DNA of 64,000 nucleotides, taken from Pseudomonas sp. 8O (GTDB taxonomy: Bacteria > Pseudomonadota > Gammaproteobacteria > Pseudomonadales > Pseudomonadaceae). The stretch is from the NCBI RefSeq assembly GCF_902506495.1, contig NZ_LR733265.1, positions 560,098 through 624,097 of the forward strand. The letters run 5' to 3'. Positions 34,075 through 42,531 of the stretch are shown piece by piece. Position numbers and translations under genes: made by a program. The notes under the pieces were generated by a model. The model was not told where the DNA came from and did not search any database. It was given only the letters and a program-made list of their open reading frames with translations. Numbering within the stretch: position 1 is the first letter of the stretch; each line of letters begins with the position of its first letter.

Positions 34075-34623
34075 CTATTCTAGGCGTGCCCGCCAGCCTT
34101 GGCGAGCGTCGTTGTCCTGCGGGTCAGATAATGGGTCAAGGATTTCAACGCTTACGGCGTCCTCCAGGCGGATGATGCCGCCTTCGATCACGCGAGCGGT
34201 AATGCCGCCATGGCCACGCATGGCCTGGAAGGTGCCGCGACCAAGGCGTTCCTCCAGACGGGCACAGGGTTGGCACCAGCCGGTGGTTTCCAGCAGCGCC
34301 TGGCCAATGCGAAAACGCCGGCCCTTGAGGCTGAACAGATTGATGCCGGCGACCGCGATATTACGGCGCAGCTCGCTGGGCTGCATGGGCGCATCGCGAC
34401 CGAGCAGGGCAGCGACGACGGCCAGGTGTTCCCACTGGATCAGCGTGACCTGCCGCGCATTGCGTGGCCCGGGGCGGCTGTGATCGCCGGTCAGGCCGGC
34501 TTCACGCCGGGCTTCCACGACTTCGACTTCGAGCATTGCCTCACGTGCCTTGGGGCGTACGCCTAGCCAGCGCACCTGGCCGACCTGCGGTACATCGGCC
34601 AGCAATTCCTGCAAGGGGCTCAT
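34075..34623 (-). CDS. MOSC-domain protein
   Basis: 182 residues from the ATG that overlaps the upstream stop (ATGA). The longer open frame does not fit. The MOSC sulfur-carrier features are visible: ARREAGLTGDHSRPGPRNARQ, NIAVAGINLFSLKGRRF, and the reactive Cys in ETTGWCQPCARL. MOSC proteins transfer activated sulfur in molybdenum-cofactor or thiol metabolism; the partner here is unknown. Translationally coupled to the DUF1780 gene. Confidence 0.85.
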   Translation of the reverse strand: MSPLQELLADVPQVGQVRWLGVRPKAREAMLEVEVVEARREAGLTGDHSRPGPRNARQVTLIQWEHLAVVAALLGRDAPMQPSELRRNIAVAGINLFSLKGRRFRIGQALLETTGWCQPCARLEERLGRGTFQAMRGHGGITARVIEGGIIRLEDAVSVEILDPLSDPQDNDARQGWRARLE

Positions 34624-35249
34624 AGGCCGATACCGATGTCGAACAGCAGGCTGCGTCCGAGATTTTGCCGCAGAAAGTCCGGCGCGTCCGGGTGAGCGAA
34701 CAGCACACGGGCGAAGCGCGGACCGACCAGCGACAACGAGCGCCAGCCCTGGCGCAGGTATTCGGTGGGTGGCGGGAAGTGGCTGTTGCAATCGAGCACG
34801 GCGCGCTTGAGGCTGACGAAGGCGACCAGGTCGAGTTCGCCGAGGTCGATGCCGCGCTCGCGGTAGTTATGCGCCTTCTTGCGCAAGGTCGGCGCCAGCC
34901 TCGCCTGCATCTCGCTGGCTGGAATGCGTTTGGGGCGTGCTTCGCGGCGTACCAGCTGGCTCAGGGAAAAGGCGCTGCGTCGCCGCTCCAGCTCGGCGCG
35001 CCACTCGTCATTCAGGCGCCGGCCTTCATCGAGCACGAAAAACACTTCGAAATTGGCATCGCGAAACAGCACGTCCGGCGGCTCCTGGCCGCTGGGCGTG
35101 AAGTCATCGCTGTGGTGACGCACGTTCAGCGCTTGCAGCAGGCGCTGACAAACCCAACGCTCACGCTCCCATTTCTTGGCGTTGGAGAGGAAGGCATTGG
35201 CTTGTTCGGCCTGGTGCGTCAGCAGGCGCAGATAGTCGGAATCGTCCAT
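34620..35249 (-). CDS. DUF1780 family protein
   Basis: 209 residues, soluble. Conserved pieces include WERERWVCQRLLQALNV, PPDVLFRDANFEVFFVLDEG and REARPKRIPASEMQ. The central EPPDVLFRDANFEVFF pattern recalls restriction-endonuclease-like folds, but the function is not established. First gene of a two-gene unit with the MOSC gene. Confidence 0.8.
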   Translation of the reverse strand: MDDSDYLRLLTHQAEQANAFLSNAKKWERERWVCQRLLQALNVRHHSDDFTPSGQEPPDVLFRDANFEVFFVLDEGRRLNDEWRAELERRRSAFSLSQLVRREARPKRIPASEMQARLAPTLRKKAHNYRERGIDLGELDLVAFVSLKRAVLDCNSHFPPPTEYLRQGWRSLSLVGPRFARVLFAHPDAPDFLRQNLGRSLLFDIGIGL

Positions 35250-35457
35250 GTCCGAAGCTTAGCTGCAGCGCAGGCTGGCTTGCCAGTGCCGGCAACTCCA
35301 GTCGTTCCAGTGAGCGTGGAAATCCAGCTGGGCTTTGTTGGCTGTTGTCGATCAATGGCAGGGCAGTCGCCATTGCAGTTGCTCTGCCGGCAAAATCAAA
35401 TCCGAGTGCCGGTGTAGACTCCCTGGCACGGCGATGAATGAAGAGAAGGGTGTGCGC

Positions 35458-36147
35458 ATGATCGCTTCCAATCTACTGGCTTTCTCCACCTTGTTGGGCG
35501 GCTGGCTGGTCTATGGGCTGGCGCTGCTCTGGGCGATAACACGGGCGCCGTGGGTCGAGCTGTTCAGTGACCTGCGCCGCCAGCATCTGCTGTTCGGCAC
35601 CATGCTCGCGCTGTTTCTGCTATGGCTGGTGCGCCGCGATTTCGACTCCGGGCTTTCCTATCACTTCATCGGCATGACCGCCGTAACCCTGCTGCTCGAC
35701 TGGCCACTTGCCGTGCTGGCGGGCCTGGCGGCGCAGCTTGGCCTGCTGGCTATCGGTCGCATGGACCTGGCCTCGCTCGGCATCAACGGCGTGCTGCTGG
35801 TGCTGATTCCGGTGCTGATCACCGAGCTGTGCGCGATCCGTGTCGAGCGCGCGCAGCCGCGTAACCTGTTCGTCTATATCTTCTTCTGCGGTTTCTTTCC
35901 GGCAGCGCTGGCTACGCTGATGACGCTGCTCGGCGGCCTTGCCCTGTTGTGGATGGACGGGCTGTTCCCCATGCCACCCTGGCTGGACGACTTTGCCGGC
36001 TACCTGTGGTTGGTGGCGTTCCCCGAAGCCTTTATCAACGGCACCATCGTCACCGCGCTCGTGGTGTTCTACCCGGACTGGCTGGAAACCTTCAATCGCA
36101 GCCGCTATCTGCAGGCGCCCTGGAAGGAGGGTGATCGCGGTGAGTGA
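35458..36147 (+). CDS. Integral membrane protein, energy-coupling-factor (CbiM-like) permease type
   Basis: 229 residues from the ATG at 35458, chosen because GAAGGG lies eight bases upstream. Six or seven hydrophobic segments, including LLAFSTLLGGWLVYGLALLW and GVLLVLIPVLITELCAI. Pseudomonas homologues are named energy-coupling factor transporter permease, which would import a metal or vitamin, but the typical N-terminal His of CbiM is not visible. Substrate unknown. Confidence 0.65.
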   Translation: MIASNLLAFSTLLGGWLVYGLALLWAITRAPWVELFSDLRRQHLLFGTMLALFLLWLVRRDFDSGLSYHFIGMTAVTLLLDWPLAVLAGLAAQLGLLAIGRMDLASLGINGVLLVLIPVLITELCAIRVERAQPRNLFVYIFFCGFFPAALATLMTLLGGLALLWMDGLFPMPPWLDDFAGYLWLVAFPEAFINGTIVTALVVFYPDWLETFNRSRYLQAPWKEGDRGE

Positions 36148-36254
36148 ATGGCGCTGTATTGGCCGATTGAATGGCGCTGCCGGGATTGATCCTGATCAAG
36201 GCTCGGAGCGGGCCTGCCGGCATGCTGTGACAAACGCCTGCGAGGGATTTGAAC

Positions 36255-36470
36255 ATGAGTATTCACAGTTGGGCCAGAAGTGCTCTGCACGATGATTTGC
36301 GCGACGCCGAGGCGCAGGGTTTCGAGCGCCTGATGGCATTGCGTGCGCTGCTGGCGGAAATCGTGCAGCAGAACAAGGCGCTGCGCGACGCTCAGGAACT
36401 GGCTGGCGAACTGCAGTTTCTCGCCGACAACCTCGACGATGATCGCGATTACGCCTTCATGCGCCCCTGA
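36255..36470 (+). CDS. Small conserved hypothetical protein
   Basis: 71 residues from the ATG at 36255 (MSIHSWARSALHDD), with GAGGG upstream. A helical acidic protein (ERLMALRALLAEIVQQNKAL) without known function. It stands between the permease and yacG, as in related Pseudomonas genomes. Confidence 0.65.
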   Translation: MSIHSWARSALHDDLRDAEAQGFERLMALRALLAEIVQQNKALRDAQELAGELQFLADNLDDDRDYAFMRP

Positions 36471-36475
36471 GCCCC

Positions 36476-36497
36476 GTAGGGTGCGCCGTGCGCACCG
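36476..36497. repeat. Half copy of the GTAGGGTGCGCCGTGCGCACC repeat
   Basis: One arm of the dispersed repeat, directly after the small hypothetical gene. A second type of half repeat (TGTAGGAGCGGCTTCAGCCG) follows at 36534. The gap holds no gene. Confidence 0.6.
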
Positions 36498-36563
36498 CCT
36501 GCGCGCATGATGCTGATGGTCTTCCGTAGGCGCTGTAGGAGCGGCTTCAGCCGCGAACGCTCG

Positions 36564-36758
36564 TCAATGCGGCCTGGTCGGCAGCTCGCCGCTGAACATC
36601 TCGTCTTCCAGGTCGTTGCCGGGAATCGCGTGCTCTTCGGCAGCCCAGGCGCCCAGATCGATCAGCTTGCAGCGCTCGCAGCAGAAGGGGCGGTAGGTGT
36701 TTTCGGCTTTCCACTCGACGGGCGCGCTACAGGTTGGGCATTGAACGGTAATGGTCAT
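36564..36758 (-). CDS. yacG: DNA gyrase inhibitor YacG
   Basis: 64 residues. A single zinc site of four cysteines: CPTC at 7-10 and CCERC at 26-30, followed by [10 protein letters not shown]. YacG binds GyrB and blocks DNA binding by gyrase. It overlaps coaE by four bases, the common arrangement in gammaproteobacteria. Confidence 0.92.
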   Translation of the reverse strand: MTITVQCPTCSAPVEWKAENTYRPFCCERCKLIDLGAWAAEEHAIPGNDLEDEMFSGELPTRPH

Positions 36759-37363
36759 GGCTGGCCTCCACGCAGGGTCAGATAGAAGTTGTGCAGGCGC
36801 TCGACCTCCGCGTCCAGCCAGGCCATATCACGATCATTGATCAGCACGTCGTGAGCATGACGCAGGCGCTCTTCGCGGCTGGCCTGGGCCTGCATGATGG
36901 CGCGCACCTGTTCTTCCGAACTCTGGTCGCGCGCGATGGTGCGTTGCACCTGCAGCTCGGCAGGCGTGTCGACGACCAATATGCGTTGGGTCATCTGCCG
37001 CTGGCCGGACTCGACCAGCAGTGGCGACACCAGAATGGCATAGGGCGATTCTGCGCGCGCCAGCACCTGAACGATCTCCTGACCGATCAGCGGATGCAGC
37101 AGGCTTTCCAGCCAGCGGCGTTGCTCGGGGGCGGCAAATATCAGTTTGCGCAGTGCGGCGCGGTCCAGCTCGCCATTGGCTTGCAGTACGCCCTCGCCGA
37201 AATGCTCGACGATCCTGGTCAGCGCCGGACGTCCCGGTTCGACCACCCAGCGCGCCGCATGATCGGCGTCCACCACGTGCACGCCACGCTCGATAAAGCC
37301 TTGCGCCACCGCGCTCTTGCCGCTGCCAATGCCGCCAGTCAGGCCGAGTATCCAGGGTTTCAT
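36755..37363 (-). CDS. coaE: Dephospho-CoA kinase
   Basis: 202 residues. P-loop [17 protein letters not shown] at 7-23, then [14 protein letters not shown] and the LID region. It phosphorylates dephospho-CoA in the last step of coenzyme A synthesis. Part of the pilB-pilC-pilD-coaE-yacG series. Confidence 0.95.
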   Translation of the reverse strand: MKPWILGLTGGIGSGKSAVAQGFIERGVHVVDADHAARWVVEPGRPALTRIVEHFGEGVLQANGELDRAALRKLIFAAPEQRRWLESLLHPLIGQEIVQVLARAESPYAILVSPLLVESGQRQMTQRILVVDTPAELQVQRTIARDQSSEEQVRAIMQAQASREERLRHAHDVLINDRDMAWLDAEVERLHNFYLTLRGGQP

Positions 37364-37447
37364 AACGCCAATGTGGCCTCGTTACTGCTCAAGGCCGCGA
37401 TTGTAGGGGGGAATTGGATGCGATGCGAACCGCGTGTGGCCGCGATC

Positions 37448-37526
37448 CGTCATCCCCGCGAATGCGGGGACCCAGCTTGTGGAGTCAGGATGACTCCTGG
37501 ACTCCCGCCTTCGCGGGAGTGACGAG
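37448..37526. repeat. Palindromic repeat pair (CCCGCGAATGCGGGG / CCCGCCTTCGCGGGA)
   Basis: Two hairpins, CATCCCCGCGAATGCGGGGA and ACTCCCGCCTTCGCGGGAGT, face each other around AGTCAGGATGACT. This is the widespread CGTCATTCCCGCG-type repeat, filling the 178-base gap between coaE and pilD. Confidence 0.75.
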
Positions 37527-37541
37527 TGTTGCTGGATTAGC

Positions 37542-38408
37542 TCAAAAACCGGCGAACTTCAGATAACTGCCGGTAATCACATCACCCCACAGCAGGGCGA
37601 TCCACCCGGCAATCGCCAGATAAGGGCCAAAGGGAATCGGCGTGCCGGAGTCGCTGCCACGCATGCGCAGCAGAATCACGCCGAGCACCGCCCCGACCAG
37701 CGACGACAGCAGAATGGTCAGCGGCAGAATCTGCCAGCCACCCCAGGCGCCGAGCATCGCCAGCAGCTTGAAATCACCGTAACCCATGCCTTCCTTGCCG
37801 GTGATCAGCTTGAACAGCCAGTACACCGACCACAGGCTCAGGTAACCGGCAATCGCTCCCCAGAGCGCGTCTTCCAGGCTGGTGAACAGCCCGAAGTAAT
37901 TGACGATCAAGCCCAGCCACAACAGTGGCAGCACCAGCACATCCGGCAGAATCTGGTGATCGGCATCGATCAGGCTCATCGCCAGCAGTCCCCAGGCCAG
38001 CACCAGCATGGCGCCTGCCTGCCAGGTAAACCCGAAATGCCAGGCGACGTAAGCGGAGAGCAAGCCGCAGGCCAGTTCGACGATGGGGTAACGCTTGCTG
38101 ATAGGAGTCTTGCAGTTCGAACACTTGCCGCGCAAAAACAGATAGCTGATGACCGGGATGTTCTCCCAGGGCTTTATCTCATGACCGCAATCAGGGCATG
38201 AAGAGTTGGGCAGAAGGAGATTGAAGGTTTCTGCTGGTGCGGTGGGCGGTAACTCCAGTACCTCCCGCGCCTGGCCTTGCCAGTCGCGCTGCAGCATCAG
38301 CGGTAGGCGATAAACCACGACATTGAGGAAGCTGCCGATCAGTAGGCCGAAAATCGCACAGATAAAAACAAAGGCCGACAGATTGTCGGCCATAAAGTCG
38401 AACGCCAT
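37542..38408 (-). CDS. pilD: Type IV prepilin peptidase / N-methyltransferase PilD
   Basis: 288 residues, integral membrane. The four-Cys motif is present (CPDC around 73 and CSNC around 98), the aspartyl-protease Asp in MSLIDADHQILPD, and GMGYGDFKLL. PilD cuts pilin leaders after the Gly and methylates the new N-terminal Phe. It would process both short pilins at 41565 and 42311 and type II secretion pseudopilins. Confidence 0.95.
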   Translation of the reverse strand: MAFDFMADNLSAFVFICAIFGLLIGSFLNVVVYRLPLMLQRDWQGQAREVLELPPTAPAETFNLLLPNSSCPDCGHEIKPWENIPVISYLFLRGKCSNCKTPISKRYPIVELACGLLSAYVAWHFGFTWQAGAMLVLAWGLLAMSLIDADHQILPDVLVLPLLWLGLIVNYFGLFTSLEDALWGAIAGYLSLWSVYWLFKLITGKEGMGYGDFKLLAMLGAWGGWQILPLTILLSSLVGAVLGVILLRMRGSDSGTPIPFGPYLAIAGWIALLWGDVITGSYLKFAGF

Positions 38409-38411
38409 GTT

Positions 38412-39632
38412 TTAGCCAACCACCGAACCGAGTTGGAAGATGGGGAGATACATGGCGATGATCAGGCCGCCGACCAGCACACCGAGCACGGACATGATCA
38501 GTGGCTCCATCAGCGTGGTGAGGTTATCCACCGCGTTGTCCACTTCTTCTTCATAGTAACCGGCGGTTTTGTCCAGCATTTCATCCAGAGAACCGGCCTC
38601 TTCACCGATGGCGGTCATCTGTACGGCCATGGTTGGAAAAATGCCGGTGTTGCGCATGGAGAAGTTGAGCTGCGAGCCCGATGAGACATCATTCTTGATG
38701 CGGTTGACCGCATTGCGAAACACCACGTTGCCGGTCGCGCCCGCGACAGAGTCCAGCGCGTCAACCAGTGGTACGCCAGCAGCAAACGTGGTTGCCAGGG
38801 TTCGAGCAAAGCGCGCGACTACAGCCTTGTACAGAATGGGGCCAACGATGGGGGCTTTGAGCAGCGCTCGGTCTAGCGAATCGCGGAACTTCTCCGAGCG
38901 TTTGTATGCCTGGCCGAAGCTGTAGAACGAAATAAATAACGCGAAAACTACCAGGAACCACCACTCCTGCAGCCATCTGGAAAGGTTGACCACCACCATC
39001 GTAAAGGCCGGCAACTGCGCACCGAAACCTTCGAATACGCTCTCGAACTGCGGTACGACCTTGATCAACAGAATCGCCGTGACGATCACGGCAACCACGA
39101 CTACCGCAATAGGGTAGGTCATGGCCTTCTTGATCTTGGCTTTCAACGCTTCGGTTTTTTCCTTGTAGGTGGCGACCCTGTCGAGCAAGGTTTCCAGGGC
39201 GCCGGACTGTTCGCCCGAGTCGACCAGGTTGCAGTACAGGTCATCGAAGTACATCGGCTTCTTGCGTAGCGAGGCGGCGAAGCTGTTGCCCGCAGCTACT
39301 TCCTGCTTGATCTCATCGATCAGCTTGCGCATGTTCGGGTTGTCGAAACCTTCGGCAATGATGTCGAACGACTGCAGCAGTGGCACACCAGCTTTCATCA
39401 TGGTGGCCATCTGGCGGGTGAACAAGGCGATATCCATCGGCTTGATCTTCTTGCCCGCGCTGAAAAGGGAAACTGCCTTTTTACGCACCTTGAGCGGGTT
39501 GATGCCCTGCTTGCGCAGTTGGGCCTTGACCAGTGCGGGAGATTGGCCGGAGATCTCTCCTTTGATCTTGCCGCCTTTTCTGTCGGTACCTTCCCAGGCG
39601 AATACGCTGGTTTTCAGTGCTTTTTCCGCCAT
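38412..39632 (-). CDS. pilC: Type IV pilus inner-membrane platform protein PilC
   Basis: 406 residues with two T2SSF domains (about 65-190 and 270-395) and three membrane helices. Motifs include ALFTRQMATMMKAGVPLLQS and FARTLATTFAAGVPLVDAL. PilC couples the PilB and PilT motors to pilin insertion. Three bases separate it from both neighbours. Confidence 0.95.
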   Translation of the reverse strand: MAEKALKTSVFAWEGTDRKGGKIKGEISGQSPALVKAQLRKQGINPLKVRKKAVSLFSAGKKIKPMDIALFTRQMATMMKAGVPLLQSFDIIAEGFDNPNMRKLIDEIKQEVAAGNSFAASLRKKPMYFDDLYCNLVDSGEQSGALETLLDRVATYKEKTEALKAKIKKAMTYPIAVVVVAVIVTAILLIKVVPQFESVFEGFGAQLPAFTMVVVNLSRWLQEWWFLVVFALFISFYSFGQAYKRSEKFRDSLDRALLKAPIVGPILYKAVVARFARTLATTFAAGVPLVDALDSVAGATGNVVFRNAVNRIKNDVSSGSQLNFSMRNTGIFPTMAVQMTAIGEEAGSLDEMLDKTAGYYEEEVDNAVDNLTTLMEPLIMSVLGVLVGGLIIAMYLPIFQLGSVVG

Positions 39633-39635
39633 GGA

Positions 39636-41336
39636 TTAGTCCTTGGTCACACGGTTGACTTCTTCCAGGCTGGTGATGCCCTGCATCGCCTTGAACAGCC
39701 CGGAAGTTCGGAGGTCATTGAAGCCGTCGGCTTTCGCCTGCGCGGCGATTTCGATGGAGTTGCCTTCTTCCATGATAATGCGTTGCAGGGAGGGCGTGAT
39801 TTTAACTACTTCATAAATCCCCACCCTTCCTTTATAGCCGCCTTTGCAATTGTCACAGCCATTGGGGGCGAACAGCTTGAAGCTGCCAATCTTGCTTTCA
39901 GGGAAGCCTTCTTTGAGCAAGGCCTCGCGCGGCAGTGTTACTTCCTTCTTGCAGCTGCAGAGTTTGCGCGCCAGGCGCTGGGCGATGATCAGGTTCACCG
40001 AGGTGGCGATGTTGAATGCCGGCACGCCCATGTTGCGCAGGCGGGTCAGGGTTTCCGCGGCGCTGTTGGTGTGCAGGGTGGACATCACCATATGCCCGGT
40101 CTGCGCGGCCTTGATGGCGATTTCGGCCGTTTCCAGGTCGCGAATCTCACCGACCATGATCACGTCCGGGTCCTGGCGCAGGAAGGCGCGCAGGGCCTGG
40201 GCGAAATCCATGCCGTGCTTCGGGTTGACGTTGACCTGGTTGATGCCTTCCAGGTTGATTTCCACCGGATCTTCCGCGGTGGAAATATTGATGTCCGTGG
40301 TGTTGAGGATATTCAGGCCGGTATAAAGCGATACCGTTTTGCCCGAGCCGGTTGGGCCGGTCACCAGAATCATGCCCTGCGGCTGCTTCAGAGCTGTCAT
40401 GTACAGCTCTTTCTGTTCTTCTTCATAGCCCAGCGCATCGATGCCCATCTGCGCGCTGGTGGGGTCGAGAATCCGCATCACGATCTTCTCGCCCCAGAGG
40501 GTGGGCAGGGTGTTGACGCGAAAGTCGATGGCCTTGGTCTTGGAGACCTTCATCTTGATCCGGCCATCCTGCGGCTTACGCCGCTCGGAGATATCCAGTT
40601 GCGCCATGACCTTGAGGCGGGCGGAAAGACGGCTGGCCAGCTGGATGGGCGGGCGGGCTACCTCATGCAGCATGCCGTCGGTACGAAAACGTACGCGGTA
40701 GGCTTTTTCGTAGGGCTCGAAGTGCAGGTCGGACGAGCCGCCCTTGATGGCGTCCAGCAGCATCTTGTTGATGAAACGCACCACTGGCGCATCGTCAGAA
40801 TCGTTACCGGCGCCAGCATCGTCCGCTTCGTCGCTGACGGCTTCGACATCAAGCCCGTCCAGATCGACGTCAGCCAGTTCTTCCATGCCGGTGTTGCCTG
40901 TATCGAAGAACTTGTCCAGTGCATCGCCCAGCTTGTCGTCTTCGACCAGTAGCGCTTCGGTGCTGATGCCGGTGCTGAACTGAACATCGGTAAGGGCCTG
41001 GTGATTGGTCGGGTCGGACAGGGCGATGAACAGCTTGTTGCCGCGACGGTAGAGCGGCAATACGCGGTGCTGGCGGCACAGTTTCTCGCTGACGAGATCC
41101 TTCGGCTGGTGCTCCTTGTCTACCGCGCTGAGGTCGAAGTAGGGCACGCCGAACTGTTCAGCGGCGATCTCGGCCACGGCACGGCTCGAGGCCAGCTTGT
41201 TCTGTACCAGATAGGACACCAGCGGAATCTTGTTGCGCAGTGCCTGGGCAAAGGCCTGGCTGGCGGTGCGTTCGTCGATAAGGCTGGCATTGACCAGTTG
41301 GCGGGCGAGGCCGGTGAGTTGGGCGGTATCGCTCAT
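39636..41336 (-). CDS. pilB: Type IV pilus extension ATPase PilB
   Basis: 566 residues. N-terminal MshEN-type domain, then the secretion ATPase: Walker A GPTGSGKT around 326, Asp box, Walker B VGEIRDLETAEIA, His box TLHTNSAAETL, and the tetracysteine zinc site (CSCKKE, CDNCKGGY). PilB powers pilus extension. Divergent from the short pilin gene, as in the classical pilA-pilB arrangement. Confidence 0.95.
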   Translation of the reverse strand: MSDTAQLTGLARQLVNASLIDERTASQAFAQALRNKIPLVSYLVQNKLASSRAVAEIAAEQFGVPYFDLSAVDKEHQPKDLVSEKLCRQHRVLPLYRRGNKLFIALSDPTNHQALTDVQFSTGISTEALLVEDDKLGDALDKFFDTGNTGMEELADVDLDGLDVEAVSDEADDAGAGNDSDDAPVVRFINKMLLDAIKGGSSDLHFEPYEKAYRVRFRTDGMLHEVARPPIQLASRLSARLKVMAQLDISERRKPQDGRIKMKVSKTKAIDFRVNTLPTLWGEKIVMRILDPTSAQMGIDALGYEEEQKELYMTALKQPQGMILVTGPTGSGKTVSLYTGLNILNTTDINISTAEDPVEINLEGINQVNVNPKHGMDFAQALRAFLRQDPDVIMVGEIRDLETAEIAIKAAQTGHMVMSTLHTNSAAETLTRLRNMGVPAFNIATSVNLIIAQRLARKLCSCKKEVTLPREALLKEGFPESKIGSFKLFAPNGCDNCKGGYKGRVGIYEVVKITPSLQRIIMEEGNSIEIAAQAKADGFNDLRTSGLFKAMQGITSLEEVNRVTKD

Positions 41337-41412
41337 GATGCAGGCGCTTGGTCCGAGGATTGATCCTGCTTATATAGCCCATATTACGTCTCGGCCCAAG
41401 CGTAGTTATCTG

Positions 41413-41433
41413 ATGTGACCAAATGCGTCACAT
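41413..41433. promoter_or_regulatory. Palindrome upstream of the short-pilin promoter
   Basis: ATGTGAC and GTCACAT arms with a seven-base spacer, about 90 bases upstream of the sigma-54 promoter and 77 bases from pilB. The position suits an activator such as PilR or a divergent regulator. The spacing is too long for a CRP/Vfr site. Confidence 0.45.
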
Positions 41434-41503
41434 GCTGCCGAATTCCTGTGAGGTGAATTGGGCCGGTATGCTGGATATCCTTGAAAAAGCGGTATTTCAG
41501 AGT

Positions 41504-41519
41504 TGGCACGCGACCTGCT
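41504..41519 (+). promoter_or_regulatory. Sigma-54 promoter of the short-pilin operon
   Basis: TGGCACGCGACCTGCT agrees with the RpoN consensus TGGCAC-N5-TTGCW at all but one position, with GG and GC ten bases apart. It lies 46 bases before the pilin ATG. Pseudomonas pilA is known to use RpoN with PilR, so this placement supports the short pilin being the functional replacement for pilA. Confidence 0.8.
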
Positions 41520-41564
41520 ATGTACTTCGCAGGTCGCTGACCTTAACCACATAGGAGTTAATCC

Positions 41565-41750
41565 ATGAAGTCTCTGAAGAAGCAAAAAGGTTTTACCCTG
41601 ATCGAGCTGATGATCGTCGTTGCGATCATCGGTATTCTGGCTGCCATCGCCATTCCGCAGTTCAACGAGTATCGCGCAAAGGCGAACGACTCCACTGCTC
41701 AGGCTGACACCAAGAATGGTATCAGCGTAATGACCGCTGCTCAGCGCTAA
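41565..41750 (+). CDS. Short type IVa pilin consisting of leader and N-terminal helix (PilA-N-like)
   Basis: 61 residues. Leader MKSLKKQKG, PilD cleavage after Gly, then [20 protein letters not shown] and [20 protein letters not shown]; the mature chain is 52 residues. E5 and P22 of the pilin helix are kept, as are F1, F24 and Y27. The entire C-terminal globular domain with the disulfide loop, normally about 90 residues, is absent. There is no sign of truncation by frameshift: the stop is clean, and a separate secreted gene follows 18 bases later. The plan matches Geobacter PilA-N. AGGAG precedes the ATG and a sigma-54 promoter lies upstream. It probably forms the fibre core, alone or with the product at 41769. 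Confidence 0.9.
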   Translation: MKSLKKQKGFTLIELMIVVAIIGILAAIAIPQFNEYRAKANDSTAQADTKNGISVMTAAQR

Positions 41751-41768
41751 TTAATAGGGGAATTTGAT

Positions 41769-42233
41769 ATGAAGAACAATCTGCTGGGTTTGATTGCAGC
41801 TGTTGCATTCGGTTTTTCGGTTTCCACTGTTGCGGCTCCAACTGCAATCACTGGCGCCGTGATTACCGGCGGTACTGCTGGTGCGTGTACTGTTCTTGGC
41901 GAAGATGTGAAGGTTAACCTGTCGAAGGGTGTCAAGGGGTCTTATGACTGCTTCGAGGGAACTAACTCTATTAATATCGGCGCTTGCCATGAGGCCGGTA
42001 GTCGTAGCAATCAGCTGGTTTGTGCTCAGACTGGTATTAATGGTCAGGGTGCTGCCACATACAACAACGCTGCCTGTAACGACGATAACGTTGGTGACAC
42101 CATTACGCTTAGTGCTGGCCTGAGTTATCGTGGGTATCGAGCCAGCACTACCGGTGGCTCGGTTGCAACTCAGTCGCTCAGCGCAGCATGCACTGACGGC
42201 ACTGTGCAAGAATTGGTTAATCAGCAGCAATAA
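41769..42233 (+). CDS. Exported six-cysteine protein, candidate pilin head (PilA-C-like)
   Basis: 154 residues. Sec signal peptide MKNNLLGLIAAVAFGFSVST with probable cleavage in TVAAP. The mature part of about 130 residues is Gly/Ala/Thr/Asn-rich and has six Cys (GACTVLG, YDCFEG, IGACHEAG, LVCAQTG, AACNDD, SAACTDG), suiting three disulfides. No membrane anchor. AGGGGA precedes the ATG, 18 bases after the short pilin stop, and a terminator follows, so the two form a bicistronic unit. In Geobacter the split-off C-terminal part of the pilin is encoded in the same position. I infer that this protein is the separated head domain that binds or caps the short pilin. No clear sequence family is recognised. 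Confidence 0.7.
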   Translation: MKNNLLGLIAAVAFGFSVSTVAAPTAITGAVITGGTAGACTVLGEDVKVNLSKGVKGSYDCFEGTNSINIGACHEAGSRSNQLVCAQTGINGQGAATYNNAACNDDNVGDTITLSAGLSYRGYRASTTGGSVATQSLSAACTDGTVQELVNQQQ

Positions 42234-42248
42234 TTAGATGTGTTGGCT

Positions 42249-42280
42249 AGGGGAGGGTTCTGCTCTCCCCTTTCTTTTTT
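42249..42280 (+). terminator. Terminator after the split-pilin pair
   Basis: Hairpin AGGGGAG / CTCCCCT with the run TTCTTTTTT. It separates the pilin pair from the second short pilin and the ABC module. Confidence 0.8.
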
Positions 42281-42310
42281 GTGGTTTTCAATGTGCGGGT
42301 ATCATTTTTT

Positions 42311-42493
42311 ATGAAGAGCACCGCGGGCGGCTTTACTCTTATTGAATTGATGATTGTGGTTGCTATTATTGCTGTGCTTGCTGCGATTGCGATACCTCAA
42401 TTCAATGAGTATCGAGCTCGTAGTAATGATTCAAGTGCGCAGGCTGATGTGAGTAACGCAATTAAAGTTTTTTCGGTTGATATACGGCGTTGA
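42311..42493 (+). CDS. Second short type IVa pilin
   Basis: 60 residues: seven-residue leader MKSTAGG, then [20 protein letters not shown] and [20 protein letters not shown], ending VFSVDIRR. The mature 53 residues are nearly identical to the first short pilin up to residue 39 and then diverge. The DNA uses different, more AT-rich codons, so the duplication is not recent or came from elsewhere. No ribosome binding site is evident before the ATG, suggesting low translation and a minor-pilin role. It follows the terminator by about 30 bases and precedes the ABC permease gene by 38. Confidence 0.85.
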   Translation: MKSTAGGFTLIELMIVVAIIAVLAAIAIPQFNEYRARSNDSSAQADVSNAIKVFSVDIRR

Positions 42494-42531
42494 TATTTTG
42501 TTTCTGGTTTTTATTTGATTAAGCGTTTTCA

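Noticed and set aside
35251-35457. Small frame opposite the start of the permease gene
   Set aside because: Both minus-strand frames in this gap lack a start with binding site, and one is interrupted by a stop.
41413-41433. CRP/Vfr site upstream of the short pilin
   Set aside because: TGTGA and TCACA are nine bases apart, whereas CRP-type sites need six; kept only as an unassigned palindrome.
41565-41750. Short pilin as a pseudogene of a normal pilA
   Set aside because: Clean stop, intact leader and helix, own binding site and sigma-54 promoter, a second independent short copy and a distinct exported gene argue for a designed split, not decay.
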